Shown here piece by piece: positions 1-10,762 of a stretch of 33,685 bases of DNA. A program made the position numbers and the translations under genes. How positions within the stretch are numbered: the stretch's first letter is position 1; the number at the start of each line of letters is the position of its first letter. This stretch comes from Azoarcus sp. (GTDB lineage Bacteria; Pseudomonadota; Gammaproteobacteria; Burkholderiales; Rhodocyclaceae), in assembly GCA_013911595.1 (NCBI GenBank), contig JACESY010000012.1, positions 1-33,685 on the forward strand, read 5' to 3'. The notes below the pieces were generated by a model. It saw only the letters and a program-made list of their open reading frames with translations, made no database searches and had not been told where the DNA came from.

Positions 1-600
1 GAGATACAGCGTGCCCATCTCGGCGTAGAAGCGCTCGCTCTCCTCGCTGGCCAACGCGAGCAGGCCGATCACCTGGCCGTCGGCGCGCAGCGGCACCAGG
101 GCGACCGAGCGGATATGCGCGGCCGCGTCGCCAAACCACGGCAGTGCCTCGAGGTTGGCCGGCGCACCGCATTGCGGATGACGCATCTCGGCAACCTGGA
201 AACGCAGTTCCTCGCTGACCGGTTCGAACGGCGTACCGTCGGGCACGACCACCGTGCTCCACACACGCAGCGCGACGTGAGGCACGGAAAAATCCTCGCG
301 CAGACTCTGCATCAGCGCATCGTCGAGCGTATCGAAGGTGTCGGCAGCGATCAGGCCGACCGTGAGCCGGTGCAGCTTGGCGCCGATCTCATCGTTCTCC
401 TCGCCGTAGCGGATCAGTTCGACGAGCTTGGCTTCGAGCTCGCGGATCTTGTCGCGCAAGGCGTGCAACTGGCGCTCGGCCAGCGTGATCGCCTGCCCGC
501 CCTGCGGATGCGGCACGGTGACCTCGACGAAGATGTCTCCGTGCTCGGTGAGGAAGTCGGGGTGTTCGCGCAGGTATTGCGCGACCTGATCTGGATTCAT
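1..600 (-). CDS. DUF484 family protein (3' end truncated by window edge)
   Basis: Reverse-strand translation from ATG at 600: MNPDQVAQYLREHPDFLTEHGDIFVEVTVPHPQGGQAITLAERQLHALRDKIRELEAKL...; DUF484-like N-terminus and GAF-like remainder; sits just downstream of dapF as is common. Confidence 0.88.
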   Translation of the reverse strand, partial: MNPDQVAQYLREHPDFLTEHGDIFVEVTVPHPQGGQAITLAERQLHALRDKIRELEAKLVELIRYGEENDEIGAKLHRLTVGLIAADTFDTLDDALMQSLREDFSVPHVALRVWSTVVVPDGTPFEPVSEELRFQVAEMRHPQCGAPANLEALPWFGDAAAHIRSVALVPLRADGQVIGLLALASEESERFYAEMGTLYL

Positions 601-694
601 CGGCCAGGCTCCGGGAAAAGGTGGACGGTTCGCCGTGTCACGGGCACCGCGCAACGCGGCAATCCGGCCGAGCAGTAGAATTTTCGAGATGTCC

Positions 695-1531
695 TCATGG
701 CGTTTCGATTTCGCCTTCGAACACCGTCACGGCCGGTCCGGTCATGCGCACCGGCGTACCGGCGCCGTCCCAGGCGATCGTGAGTTCGCCACCGCGGGTG
801 GCAACCCGTACGGGCGAGGCGAGCAGGCCGCGCAGCATGCCGGCAACGACCGCCGCGCAGGCGCCGGTACCGCAGGCCAGCGTCTCGCCGGCGCCGCGCT
901 CGTACACGCGCAGACGAATCGCGTGCTCGTCGAGCACCTGCATGAAGCCGGCGTTGACGCGCGCCGGAAAGCGTTCGTGCGACTCGATCAGCGGCCCGAG
1001 GGTGGCAACAGGTGCGGAATCGACGTCGGCGACCACATGCACGGCGTGCGGATTGCCCATCGACACGGCGGTGATGGCGATGCGTGTGCCGTCGGCCAGA
1101 TCGAGTGCCTGCACCAACTCGCGCGAATCGGACCGGAACGGAATCTCGGCCGGATCGAGCACGGGCACGCCCATGTCCACGGTGACCAGGCCGTCGTCTT
1201 CGAGAAACGGCTCGATCACGCCCGAGCACGTCTCGACACGGATGCGCCGCTTGGTCGTCAGACCCTTGTCGTGCACGAAGCGCACGAAGCAGCGCGCACC
1301 GTTCCCGCACTGCTCGACCTCGCCGCCATCGCCATTGAAGATGCGGTAGCGGAAATCGACGTTCTCGCGCGTGGGCGGCTCAACCACCAGCAACTGGTCG
1401 CAGCCGACGCCGAAATGCCGGTCGGCAATCGCTCGCACACGCTCGGGTGTCAGATCGACGGGCGAACGCGTGGCGTCGACAACGACGAAGTCGTTGCCCA
1501 GTCCGTGCATCTTGGTAAAGCGCATACGCAT
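695..1531 (-). CDS. dapF: Diaminopimelate epimerase
   Basis: [31 protein letters not shown] and ACGTGACAA catalytic Cys motifs. Confidence 0.98.
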   Translation of the reverse strand: MRMRFTKMHGLGNDFVVVDATRSPVDLTPERVRAIADRHFGVGCDQLLVVEPPTRENVDFRYRIFNGDGGEVEQCGNGARCFVRFVHDKGLTTKRRIRVETCSGVIEPFLEDDGLVTVDMGVPVLDPAEIPFRSDSRELVQALDLADGTRIAITAVSMGNPHAVHVVADVDSAPVATLGPLIESHERFPARVNAGFMQVLDEHAIRLRVYERGAGETLACGTGACAAVVAGMLRGLLASPVRVATRGGELTIAWDGAGTPVRMTGPAVTVFEGEIETP

Positions 1532-1705
1532 GGCGATTGCCCGTTGCGGGCCGAGGCGGCTGAGGAATGCGACGATTCTCGCCTACCGGGCGACTGGCGT
1601 CCAGCGACGCGGGTCAAAACGATTGCCGGTAGTGCGGGTGCAACAGACCTTGGCGCAGGTCGCAACACGCCCGAGGCGCATCACGACCAGCGGATCACCC
1701 GAGAC

Positions 1706-2563
1706 TCAGCCGTTGCCCGGGGCCAGCGCAGCCACCCGTTCGGTGTCGAGCGTCTCCAGCCAGGCCTTGACGCGTTTGGCGTCTGCCGTGCGCGTCCACG
1801 TGCCCTGAGAGTTGAGCAGCACCATGATCACCGGCTCGTCGCGCACCCAGGCCTGCATGACCAGACAGCGCCCGGCCTCGCGGATGAAGCCGGTCTTGGA
1901 CACGCCGACCTGCCAGGTCTCGTCGCGCACCAGTGGATTGGAATTGCCGAAACGCTCCATGCTGCCGCCGAGCTTGACGTAGCGCTCGTGGCGGGTCGAG
2001 AACTCGCGCACCAGCGGATAGGTGGCCGCGACGCCGACCAGGCGCACCAGGTCGCGCGGGCTGGAGACATTTCGCGGATCGAGCCCGCTGCTGTCGGCAA
2101 AGCGCGTGTCGGTCAGGCCGAGCATGCGGGCCTTGACGTTCATCGCATCGACGAAGGCGCGCGCGCCGCCCGGGTAGTGACGGGCCAGCGCGGAAGCGGC
2201 GCGGTTCTCGGAAGACATCAGCGCGAGGTTGAGCATCTCCTCGCGCGTCAGTCGGGTGCCCACGCGCAGGCGCGAGCCGGAATTCTTGAGCCGATCGATG
2301 TCGGCGGAAGTGACACGCAGGGTCTCGGACAGGCTTTGGCGCGCGTCGAGCACGACCATCGCCGTCATCAGCTTGGTAATCGACGCGATCGGCGCCGACT
2401 TGGCCGCGTTCTGCTCGGCCAGCACCTGCCCGGTGCGCTCGCTGACGATCACGAAGGAAGCCGATCGCAGTTGAGGATAGGTTTCTTCGGCCAGCACGGG
2501 CGCGGACGCCGCACCCAGCACGAGCGCGCACGCGACAACCATCGCTTTGATTCGAGCCTTCAT
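1706..2563 (-). CDS. pbpG: D-alanyl-D-alanine endopeptidase (PBP7-like, S11 family)
   Basis: Signal peptide MKARIKAMVVACALVLGAASAPVLA; SITK (SxxK), SSEN (SxN) and KTG motifs. Start taken at internal Met of the 347-aa ORF. Confidence 0.9.
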   Translation of the reverse strand: MKARIKAMVVACALVLGAASAPVLAEETYPQLRSASFVIVSERTGQVLAEQNAAKSAPIASITKLMTAMVVLDARQSLSETLRVTSADIDRLKNSGSRLRVGTRLTREEMLNLALMSSENRAASALARHYPGGARAFVDAMNVKARMLGLTDTRFADSSGLDPRNVSSPRDLVRLVGVAATYPLVREFSTRHERYVKLGGSMERFGNSNPLVRDETWQVGVSKTGFIREAGRCLVMQAWVRDEPVIMVLLNSQGTWTRTADAKRVKAWLETLDTERVAALAPGNG

Positions 2564-2706
2564 CTGATCTGGTCCCCCACACCACCTGCGACTGTTACGG
2601 TTTGTATTTTCAGAACAAAACCAGTCAGATAGCAAGCTTCTTTTAAGCATGTTGCCAAAAACACACGCAAAGTCACGGTACAAATTCACGAAACCGGACA
2701 ACGCGA

Positions 2707-2737
2707 CGGCCCGGCGACCGTCACGGCCGCCGGGCCG
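2707..2737. terminator. GC-rich perfect inverted repeat, possible transcription terminator downstream of the malic enzyme gene
   Basis: CGGCCCGGCG (2707-2716) / CGCCGGGCCG (2728-2737), 10-bp perfect arms, 11-nt loop; no clear T tract on the minus strand. Confidence 0.4.
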
Positions 2738-2801
2738 ATTGCAGGCCAAAGGCTAAACGATCCGCGCAGCGGCGGGAAGACTTGTTACATGCCTGCGCGG
2801 C

Positions 2802-5078
2802 TCAGTCGCCGCTCTTGGCCGCCTCGACGGACGCCAGGGCGGTCATGTTGACGATGCGCCGCACGGTCGATTCCGGCGTCAGGATATGCACCGGCTTGGC
2901 CGTACCCAGCAGGATGGGGCCCACCGTCACGCCGTGGCCGGCGGCGTTCTTGAGCAGGCCGTAGGCGATGTTGGCCGCGTCGCGGCTGGGGAAGATCAGC
3001 AGGTTGGCTTCCTCTCGCATGCGTGCGTTGGGGAAGACGTCGAGCCGTGCATGCGCGTCAAGCGCGAGGTCGCCGCCCATCTCGCCCTCCACCTCGAGAT
3101 CAGGGTGGTCGCGGTGGAGGATGTCGAGCGCCGTGCGCATCTTCTTTGCGCTGTCCGACTCGACACTGCCGAAAGACGAATGCGACAGCAGCGCGATCTT
3201 GGGCTCGATACCGAAGCGGCGCACCTCGGTCGCGGCCAGCAAGGTCATCTCGACGACCTGCTCGGCGCTCGGATCCTGGTTGACGTAGGTGTCGGCGAGG
3301 AACAGCGTGCGCCCGGTGAGTGCCAGCACGTTGAGCGTATAGAAGTGCTCCACGCCCTCACGGCGGCCGAGTACCGTCTCGATGAAGTCCAGATGCACCG
3401 GGAACATGCCGTAGGTGCCGCAGATCAGGCCGTCACCGTAGCCGTGCTTGAGCATCAGCGAACCGATCAGTGTGGTACGGCGGCGCACCTCCTTCTTGGC
3501 GTACTCGACCGACACCCCGCGCCGCTCCATGAGCTTGTGGTAGTCCATCCACAGCTCCTTGAAGCGCGGGTCGGAATCCTGATTGACCAGTTCGAAGTCG
3601 GCGTCGGGACGCATGCGCAGGCCGTAGCGTTCGATGCGCTGCATCACCACCGCCGGGCGACCAATCAGGATGGGCCAGGCCAGACCTTCGTCGATGACGG
3701 TCTGCGCCGCGCGCAACACGCGCTCGGATTCGCCCTCGGAGAAAATGATGCGTTGCGGTGCGTTGCGCGCCTCGGCGAAGACCGGCTTCATCAGCAGGCC
3801 CGAATGCCACACGACGTTGTTGAGCTGGCCACGGTAGCCGTCCCAATCGGTGATCGGCCGCGTGGCCACGCCGGATTCCATCGCGGCCTTGGCCACGGCC
3901 GGCGCGATTTTCACCAGCAGGCGCGGGTCGAACGGCCTGGGAATGATGTACTCGGGCCCGAAACCGCCAGACTGCTCGGCATAGGCAGAGGCCACGATGT
4001 CGCTCTGCTCGGCGCGCGCGAGTTCGGCCAGCGCGTGCACCGCGGCAAGCTTCATCTCGTCGGTGATCGCCGTCGCACCCACATCCAGCGCCCCGCGAAA
4101 GATGAACGGGAAGCACAGCACGTTGTTGACCTGGTTCGGGAAGTCCGAACGGCCGGTAGCCATGATGGCGTCATCGCGCACCGCCTTGACCTCGGCCGGG
4201 GTGATCTCGGGCTCGGGGTTGGCCAGCGCCAGGATCAGCGGATGCGGCGCCATCTTCGCGACCATCTCGGGCTTGAGCACGCCGCCGGCAGACAGGCCCA
4301 TGAAGACGTCGCAACCTTCGATGACCTCGGCAAGGCGCCGCGCGTCGGTCTTCTTCGCGTAGCGCTGCTTCATCGGGTCCATCAGGACTTCACGCCCCTC
4401 GTAGACCACGCCTTCGATGTCGGTCACCCAGATGTTCTCGAGCGGCACGCCAAGCTTCTCGAGCAGCGAAAGGCACGCCAGCGCGGCTGCACCGGCGCCG
4501 GAGGTGACCACCTTCACATCCTTGAACTCCTTGCCGACCAGATGCAGGCCGTTGGTAATCGCCGCGGCCACGACGATGGCCGTGCCGTGCTGGTCGTCGT
4601 GGAACACCGGAATGTTCATGCGCTCGCGCAGCGCGCGCTCGATGTGGAAGCACTCGGGCGCCTTGATGTCCTCGAGATTGATTCCGCCGAAGGTCGGCTC
4701 CAGCGCGGCGACGACCTTGATGAAGAGCTCGGGGTCGGTCGCGTCGACCTCCAGATCGAACACGTCGATGCCGGCGAACTTCTTGAACAGCACGGCCTTG
4801 CCTTCCATCACCGGCTTGGACGCGAGCGGGCCGATGTTGCCCAGCCCCAGCACCGCGGTGCCGTTGGTGATCACGGCCAGCAGGTTGGCGCGCCCGGTGA
4901 GGTTGGCCGCCTCCTCCGGGTGTTCGGCAATCTCGGTGCAGGCGACCGCCACACCGGGCGAATAGGCCAGGGACAGATCGCGCTGATTCGACAACACCTT
5001 GGTGGGCGTGACCTCGATCTTGCCCGGACGCGGATGACGATGGTATTCGAGCGCGGCATCGCGCATGAGCTTGTCCAT
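2802..5078 (-). CDS. maeB: NADP-dependent malic enzyme with C-terminal phosphotransacetylase-like domain
   Basis: [44 protein letters not shown]...; [25 protein letters not shown]-terminal PTA-like domain. Start at 5078 supported by a TCCGGAGGTCC Shine-Dalgarno. Confidence 0.95.
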   Translation of the reverse strand: MDKLMRDAALEYHRHPRPGKIEVTPTKVLSNQRDLSLAYSPGVAVACTEIAEHPEEAANLTGRANLLAVITNGTAVLGLGNIGPLASKPVMEGKAVLFKKFAGIDVFDLEVDATDPELFIKVVAALEPTFGGINLEDIKAPECFHIERALRERMNIPVFHDDQHGTAIVVAAAITNGLHLVGKEFKDVKVVTSGAGAAALACLSLLEKLGVPLENIWVTDIEGVVYEGREVLMDPMKQRYAKKTDARRLAEVIEGCDVFMGLSAGGVLKPEMVAKMAPHPLILALANPEPEITPAEVKAVRDDAIMATGRSDFPNQVNNVLCFPFIFRGALDVGATAITDEMKLAAVHALAELARAEQSDIVASAYAEQSGGFGPEYIIPRPFDPRLLVKIAPAVAKAAMESGVATRPITDWDGYRGQLNNVVWHSGLLMKPVFAEARNAPQRIIFSEGESERVLRAAQTVIDEGLAWPILIGRPAVVMQRIERYGLRMRPDADFELVNQDSDPRFKELWMDYHKLMERRGVSVEYAKKEVRRRTTLIGSLMLKHGYGDGLICGTYGMFPVHLDFIETVLGRREGVEHFYTLNVLALTGRTLFLADTYVNQDPSAEQVVEMTLLAATEVRRFGIEPKIALLSHSSFGSVESDSAKKMRTALDILHRDHPDLEVEGEMGGDLALDAHARLDVFPNARMREEANLLIFPSRDAANIAYGLLKNAAGHGVTVGPILLGTAKPVHILTPESTVRRIVNMTALASVEAAKSGD

Positions 5079-5261
5079 GGGACCTCCGGAGTGCGGCAGG
5101 CCGGCGCGCCAAGGCGCCGGTCTCGGGTGAGCGATGATGCCACAATGCCGCAGCCCCGCTACGGGCGCGCTCCGCAGGCGGCACGCCGGCATCGCGAACC
5201 ATGGCACAATCGTATTCCCGCCACGCAAGCATTTCAGCCGTATTTTCCACAGCCGATCGCC

Positions 5262-6440
5262 ATGCCCTCAGCCAACCGTCCTCGTCTGGCCCGCCGCATG
5301 GCCGACATCGCTCCGTTTCACGTCATGGAACTGCTGCGCCGCGCCCACGAACTGGAGGCGGCCGGCCACGACGTGATCCACATGGAGGTGGGCGAGCCGG
5401 ACTTCCCCACCCCGGCGCCGGTCATCGAGGCGGCCACTCGCCACATCGCCACCGGCGACGTGCACTACACGCCTGCGCTCGGCCTGCCGCGACTGCGCGA
5501 GGCGATCGCACGCCACTACCAGGACCGTTTCGGTATCGACGTCGCGCCCGAGCGCATCATCGTCACCCCCGGCGCCTCCGGCGCGTTGATGCTGGCACTG
5601 GCCGCCACCACCGACCCGGGCGATGCCTGGCTGCTGCCCGACCCCGGCTACCCGTGCAACCGCCATCTGGTGCGCAGCTTCGAGGGCGTGCCGCGCGCGC
5701 TGCCGGTGGATGCCGCAACGCGCTTCCAGCCCACTGCCGAACTGGTCGGGGCGGCCTGGGCCGACGACGTACTCGGGCTGATCGTGGCCACGCCATCCAA
5801 CCCCACCGGCACGCTGCTCGACGCGGTCGAACTCGACGCCCTGCGCGCGGCCGTGCGCCACCGCGGCGGGCTGATTGTCATCGACGAGATCTACCAGGGT
5901 CTGAGCTATGGAGTGAAGCCGCACACTGCGCTGGCCAGCTACCCGCAGGACGGCATGTTCGTGGTCAACAGCTTCTCGAAATACTTCGGCATGACCGGCT
6001 GGCGCCTGGGCTGGCTGGTGGCCCCGCCCGAGTATGTGCGGGAGATCGAGAAACTCGCCCAGCACTTCTTCATCTCGCCCTCGACGCCGGCCCAGCACGC
6101 TGCGCTGGCCGCTTTTGCGCCAGCCACGCGTGACATCCTGGAAGCCCGCCGCGAAGCCTTCGACGCGCGCCGCCACGCGCTGCTGCCCGCGCTGCGCGAC
6201 ATCGGATTCCGCATTAATGCCGAGCCGCAGGGCGCTTTCTACATCTACGCGGACGTCTCGGAGCTAACCGACGACAGCGAAGCCCTGGCCCGCCGCCTCA
6301 TCGAGGAAGCCTTCGTCGCCGCCACACCCGGCATCGACTTCGGCGACAACGCACCCCGCCGTCACCTGCGCTTTGCCTACACCACCGACACCCCGCGCCT
6401 CGTCGAAGCCGCCGAGCGCATCCGCCGCGTCGTCGGGTGA
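5262..6440 (+). CDS. PLP-dependent class I/II aminotransferase (AspC/AlaA-like)
   Basis: MPSANRPRLARRMADIAPFHVMELLRRAHELEAAGHDVIHMEVGEPDFPTPAPV...; NSFSKYFGMTGWRLGW PLP-Lys motif; SNPTGT. Start chosen inside the 1184-aa ORF, whose upstream part is antisense to maeB. Confidence 0.93.
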   Translation: MPSANRPRLARRMADIAPFHVMELLRRAHELEAAGHDVIHMEVGEPDFPTPAPVIEAATRHIATGDVHYTPALGLPRLREAIARHYQDRFGIDVAPERIIVTPGASGALMLALAATTDPGDAWLLPDPGYPCNRHLVRSFEGVPRALPVDAATRFQPTAELVGAAWADDVLGLIVATPSNPTGTLLDAVELDALRAAVRHRGGLIVIDEIYQGLSYGVKPHTALASYPQDGMFVVNSFSKYFGMTGWRLGWLVAPPEYVREIEKLAQHFFISPSTPAQHAALAAFAPATRDILEARREAFDARRHALLPALRDIGFRINAEPQGAFYIYADVSELTDDSEALARRLIEEAFVAATPGIDFGDNAPRRHLRFAYTTDTPRLVEAAERIRRVVG

Positions 6441-6447
6441 GCAGTCA

Positions 6448-6482
6448 AGAAAAAACGGCCCGCGAACGGGCCGTTTTCTTGT
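6448..6482. terminator. Bidirectional rho-independent terminator
   Basis: AAGAAAAAACGGCCCGCGAACGGGCCGTTTTCTT: perfect stem with A and T tracts on the two flanks, between convergent genes. Confidence 0.9.
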
Positions 6483-6497
6483 GATGCGCTGTTTGGC

Positions 6498-7169
6498 TCA
6501 GGCGCCGCTGGAACTGGCCAGCACCTGCTGCAACTGGCGCTTCACCGACAGCACGCGCTTGGTGTAGCGCTTTTCCGGATCATGGCGCGCGCCGTTGTAG
6601 TACTGCAGCGCAGCCTCGAGCGAACCGTAACGCTGCAAACCCTCAAGCAGCACCAGCGTGCCGACCTGCACATTGAAGCGCGGATCAAACAGCACTGTAT
6701 GGTCGTTGTCGTGACCGATCTTGTCCATGTGCCAGCGCGGGATGACCTGCATCAGGCCCAGTGCGCCCGCATGGCTCTTCGCCTGCGCGTTGAAGCTTGA
6801 CTCGACCGCGATCATCGCAACGATCAGCAGCGGATCGAGTTCGGCCTGGCGTGCACTGTTTTCAACCTCGACGAAGGCCGGCTCCAGGGCGTCGGACGAC
6901 ACGCGATAACGCTTGGCCACCCAGTCGCGCACGCGCTCCATCTCGGACGACAGGCGCATCGCTTCCGCCTCACGCTCCGCGTCGGCAACAGCCAACGACA
7001 CCGCCTCGGCGCGCTCCGCACGCGCTTCCTGCGCCCCAGCCTGCATGTAGTATGCGGCGGCGAACAAGATCGCGAACAGCGACATCAACATCACGCTTCC
7101 GTGCGCGGTTCGCGCCAGAAGCCGGCCAGCGGAAGCCGCCAGCCCGGTAATACGAGTTGCGTGAGTCAT
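6498..7169 (-). CDS. Lytic transglycosylase SLT-domain protein (membrane-anchored)
   Basis: Internal start MTHATRITGL...; TM segment; DPLLIVAMIAVESSFNAQAKSHAGALGLMQVIP SLT motif; YYNGA. Confidence 0.9.
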   Translation of the reverse strand: MTHATRITGLAASAGRLLARTAHGSVMLMSLFAILFAAAYYMQAGAQEARAERAEAVSLAVADAEREAEAMRLSSEMERVRDWVAKRYRVSSDALEPAFVEVENSARQAELDPLLIVAMIAVESSFNAQAKSHAGALGLMQVIPRWHMDKIGHDNDHTVLFDPRFNVQVGTLVLLEGLQRYGSLEAALQYYNGARHDPEKRYTKRVLSVKRQLQQVLASSSGA

Positions 7170-7454
7170 GGTCCCTCCTGCTGCAATCGTCGGTCGGGCA
7201 GCGCTCGCAACTTCCGCGAGGCCCCGCGCTCCGTTCCACCCCGGAACACGGACAGAAAGCCGATTACAGTGGTTGTACAACCCGCCGCCGCAACCAGACG
7301 ACGAGCCCCGCGGTGCGCGCGGCCATCCGACTGCGCCGCACATCCGTACGGCGCCGCACCTTCACAAATGCGCAGCATCGCTGCCACGCCCACAAAGCCT
7401 GACGATTTTCCTGATTTAACAGGACCTTGTCAATCTCAGACTACCCCAAAGGGC

Positions 7455-8018
7455 TTACACATCGTTGCGCAACTGCGTCCAGTCAAAACAAGGCCCGGGG
7501 TCCGTCTTGCGCCCCGGAGCGATGTCCGAATGCCCGACAATGTCACGCACCGCTGGGTATCTGGCACGGATCGCCGCAATAAGTTCGCGCAGACGTTCGT
7601 ACTGCGCCGACTCGAACCGCACCGTGTCACAACCCTCAAGTTCGATTCCGACAGAAAAATCGTTACAACGTTCCCGACCCTGCCAACACGACACCCCCGC
7701 GTGCCAGGCCCGATCCTCCGTCGACACGAACTGGATCACTTCCCCGTCACGCCGGATGAAGAAATGCGCCGAAACCTGCAAACCCGCGATCTCAGCGTAG
7801 TACGGATGTTCATCGGCATTCAACGAATTGGTGAACAAACACTCCACCCCCGACCCGCCGAACTCGTCCGGCGGCAGGCTGATCGCGTGGACGACGACAA
7901 GCTCCACCCCCACGCCGGACGGGCGGGCGTCGAAGTTGGGCGACGGCCGGCAAACGGCCGGAGAACCCAGCCAGCCTTGCGAATCGAGCCCGAGGGGGGC
8001 GGAATGATCAGCGCGCAT
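7455..8018 (-). CDS. ampD: 1,6-anhydro-N-acetylmuramyl-L-alanine amidase
   Basis: VVVHAISLPP, VSAHFFIRRDGEVIQFVSTEDRAWHAG, GIELEGCD, DIVGHSDIAPGRKTDPG. Confidence 0.95.
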   Translation of the reverse strand: MRADHSAPLGLDSQGWLGSPAVCRPSPNFDARPSGVGVELVVVHAISLPPDEFGGSGVECLFTNSLNADEHPYYAEIAGLQVSAHFFIRRDGEVIQFVSTEDRAWHAGVSCWQGRERCNDFSVGIELEGCDTVRFESAQYERLRELIAAIRARYPAVRDIVGHSDIAPGRKTDPGPCFDWTQLRNDV

Positions 8019-8123
8019 TACGCGATTATGCGACCCCGCCAGACCCTCACCAAGCACATGCCCATGGCCTGTGTGCGCCGCTTTGGCTAGACTGGCTCAA
8101 ATACAACACTGCGTCCGCGCCCC

Positions 8124-8423
8124 ATGCGACTCACCGACAACGAATCCCGCATCATCCGCGACACCGTGCGCCGACGCTTCGGCAGTGATGCGCGCGTATG
8201 GCTGTTCGGCTCTCGCGCTGACGACGCCAAGCGCGGCGGCGACATCGACCTGCTTGTCGAAGCACCAGCCCCCCTGGAGAACGCCTTCCGCGAATCCATC
8301 GGGCTTGAAACGGACCTGCAAATCGCACTTGGCGACCAGAAGATCGACATCCTGCTCGCCCAGCCCAACGTGCCGCGCACTCCGATGCAGCGAATTGCGC
8401 GGGACACGGGGATTGAGCTATGA
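8124..8423 (+). CDS. MNT-domain nucleotidyltransferase, predicted antitoxin
   Basis: LFGSRADDAKRGGDIDLLVE (GSX9DXD); overlaps the downstream HEPN gene by ATGA. Confidence 0.85.
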   Translation: MRLTDNESRIIRDTVRRRFGSDARVWLFGSRADDAKRGGDIDLLVEAPAPLENAFRESIGLETDLQIALGDQKIDILLAQPNVPRTPMQRIARDTGIEL

Positions 8424-8860
8424 ACACCCGCGACATTGAGCAGGTTCGCGAGCTCAACCGGCAGAAAGCCCGCCGCGCGATCTCGCTTGTTCAGGCGTCA
8501 CTATCCGAATTCCGCCCCTTCGACCCGTCAGTCGAGTACTCACCGAAGGAACTCGAACCCTACGACGCGCTCGCGGACCGATTCGTGCGCGCAGTGGAAT
8601 GTGCGCTGCGCTATTTCCGCAGTCATGAACTCGCCGAGTTTGCCGAACAGTCCGACACCACGCGCAACCTGCTCAATCGCATGGAAAAGATCGGCCTGAT
8701 CTCCAATGCGACCCTTTGGCTGGAAATGCGCAACGTACGAAACCGGATCGTTCATGACTATTTGCCCGAGCAACAGGCTGCCATGTTCCACGAGATACAA
8801 CGCCGATTCGGCCCCGAACTGCTGCGACTGACACCCACGCTCACCTCCAGCCCGGACTGA
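8420..8860 (+). CDS. HEPN-domain protein (HI0074-like), predicted toxin partner
   Basis: RNRIVHDY fits R-X4-H-X-Y; directly follows the MNT gene. Confidence 0.82.
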   Translation: MNTRDIEQVRELNRQKARRAISLVQASLSEFRPFDPSVEYSPKELEPYDALADRFVRAVECALRYFRSHELAEFAEQSDTTRNLLNRMEKIGLISNATLWLEMRNVRNRIVHDYLPEQQAAMFHEIQRRFGPELLRLTPTLTSSPD

Positions 8861-10617
8861 TGCGACAAGCGCCGCAACACCCAACCATGCCGCCGTCGCA
8901 TCACCGCCAGCCCTTCGCCGCCGCTCTGCGGCAACTGTGGCAGATCCTCGAGCCACGCGAACAACGCAAGGCCTACCGAATTCTCGCCATGGTCATCGTC
9001 ATGGCCTTGATGGAAGCGGCCGGCGTAGTTTCCATCGTGCCATTTCTGGCCGCCATCACAGACCCGCAGGCGATTCAGTCCAACCGCCTGTTAAACCTGC
9101 TCTACGAAACCTTCGGATTTTCCTCCGAACGCGACTTCATCATCGCGTTGGGAATTGGCTCCGGGCTGGTGATTGCGACCTCGTCCGCCTTCAAGGCCAT
9201 CACGCAACACGCCCTCAACCGTTTCAGCCACCTCCAGCTCCACTCGATCAGTAGCCGGCTGCTGCTCAACTATCTCAATCAGCCCTACAGCTTCTTTCTG
9301 CAACGCAACACGTCGGACCTGATCAAAAACATCCTCTCCGAGACGGATCAGGTAGTGACCACGCTGATCCAACCCGTCGTGCACACCATTGCACAAAGCA
9401 TCATCGTGCTGGCCATCGCCCTGCTGCTGCTGGCCTACGACGCCCGCATCGCCACCGCGGTCACCGTGTCGCTGGCGTTGATGTACGGCGTCATCTACTA
9501 CGTCGCCCGAAATCGCCTGTCCGCAATCGGGGCCGAGCGCATGCGCGCCAACACCGAGCGTTACAAGGCCGCCAACGAAGCACTTGGCGGCATCAAGGAA
9601 ATCAAGATCGGGGCCGCCGCGCCGCTCTACCTTCGGCGCTTCAACACCGCGACACGCACCTTCGCCAGACACCGCGCCGCCAATGACACCATTGCGCAAA
9701 CACCGCTCTACATCGTGGAAGCTGTCGGCTACGGCGGGCTGATTGCAATCGCGGTGGTGATGCTGTGGCGAACCGGCAACGTCTCGGAAGCGCTACCGCT
9801 GATCGGACTGTACGGCTTCGCTGCCTATCGCATGCTCCCGGCCGTTCAGGTGATCTATCGCGGCATCTCGCGCATGCGCTTTTCCGCCGAGGCACTGACG
9901 CGGCTGCACCACGACCTCAATCACCCACACAATCAGCCCGCGGAAAACCTCCACCCCCCGATCGTGCCGAAGCGCGAAATCCGTCTCGCATCGATCTCCT
10001 ATACCTATCCGACCGCCGCGAAACCGGTGTTCGACAATTTCAGCCTTACCCTGCTGGCCAACACCATCAACGTCATCGCCGGCCCCAGCGGCAGCGGCAA
10101 GACCACTTTGATGGACATCCTGCTCGGCCTGCTGGAACCGCAACACGGCACGATCACGGTGGACGAGACGCAAATCACGCACGATAACCTGCCCGCCTGG
10201 CAGGCTTCGATCGGCTACGTCCCGCAGCATACCTACCTCTTCGACGGTAGCATTGCAGAGAACATCGCCATGGGCTTGAGCATCGACCAGATCGACATGA
10301 ACGCCGTGCGCGACGCAGCCGCGAAGGCCGAAATCGAACACTTCATCAGCAAGGAATTGCCCGCAGGCTACAGCACCAGCGTTGGCGAACGAGGCATTCG
10401 GCTGTCCGGCGGACAGATGCAACGAATCGGCATCGCGCGCGCGCTGTATCGCAATCCAACGGTGCTGATTCTCGATGAACCGACCAGCGCCTTGGACGAA
10501 GAAACGGATGCCCGACTCATGGCCACGTTGACGGCCTTGCAGACTGGAGTGACGATTGTGCTGGTCAGTCATCGGCCGAAACACCGCGCCGATTTCCCTT
10601 GCATTCAGTTGATTTGA
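8860..10617 (+). CDS. ABC transporter permease/ATPase, lipid-linked oligosaccharide flippase-like (PglK-like)
   Basis: TM domain, then GPSGSGKTTL Walker A, LSGGQMQRIGIARAL signature, LILDEPTSALDE Walker B, SHR H-loop; short C-terminus after the H-loop. The start may be an internal Met. Confidence 0.85.
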   Translation: MRQAPQHPTMPPSHHRQPFAAALRQLWQILEPREQRKAYRILAMVIVMALMEAAGVVSIVPFLAAITDPQAIQSNRLLNLLYETFGFSSERDFIIALGIGSGLVIATSSAFKAITQHALNRFSHLQLHSISSRLLLNYLNQPYSFFLQRNTSDLIKNILSETDQVVTTLIQPVVHTIAQSIIVLAIALLLLAYDARIATAVTVSLALMYGVIYYVARNRLSAIGAERMRANTERYKAANEALGGIKEIKIGAAAPLYLRRFNTATRTFARHRAANDTIAQTPLYIVEAVGYGGLIAIAVVMLWRTGNVSEALPLIGLYGFAAYRMLPAVQVIYRGISRMRFSAEALTRLHHDLNHPHNQPAENLHPPIVPKREIRLASISYTYPTAAKPVFDNFSLTLLANTINVIAGPSGSGKTTLMDILLGLLEPQHGTITVDETQITHDNLPAWQASIGYVPQHTYLFDGSIAENIAMGLSIDQIDMNAVRDAAAKAEIEHFISKELPAGYSTSVGERGIRLSGGQMQRIGIARALYRNPTVLILDEPTSALDEETDARLMATLTALQTGVTIVLVSHRPKHRADFPCIQLI

Positions 10618-10762
10618 AGAAGCCGCCGAAGCTCAGCACCACAAACGGCCAGGCACGCTCAAGTCGCCCCGCCAGGATCTTGAGCCAGCCAGCCTCATTA
10701 CCCTAACAATATGCATTTGCGACGCTGGATCAAGCGTTCGAATGATGTAGAGAAACTTTGGC

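Noticed and set aside
635-2632. 665-aa plus-strand ORF
   Set aside because: Antisense shadow of dapF and pbpG, both with clear catalytic motifs on the other strand.
2886-5261. Upstream ~790 codons of the 1184-aa plus-strand ORF
   Set aside because: Antisense to maeB; low-complexity His/Arg/Gln-rich translation typical of GC-rich shadow frames. Only 5262-6440 is protein-like.
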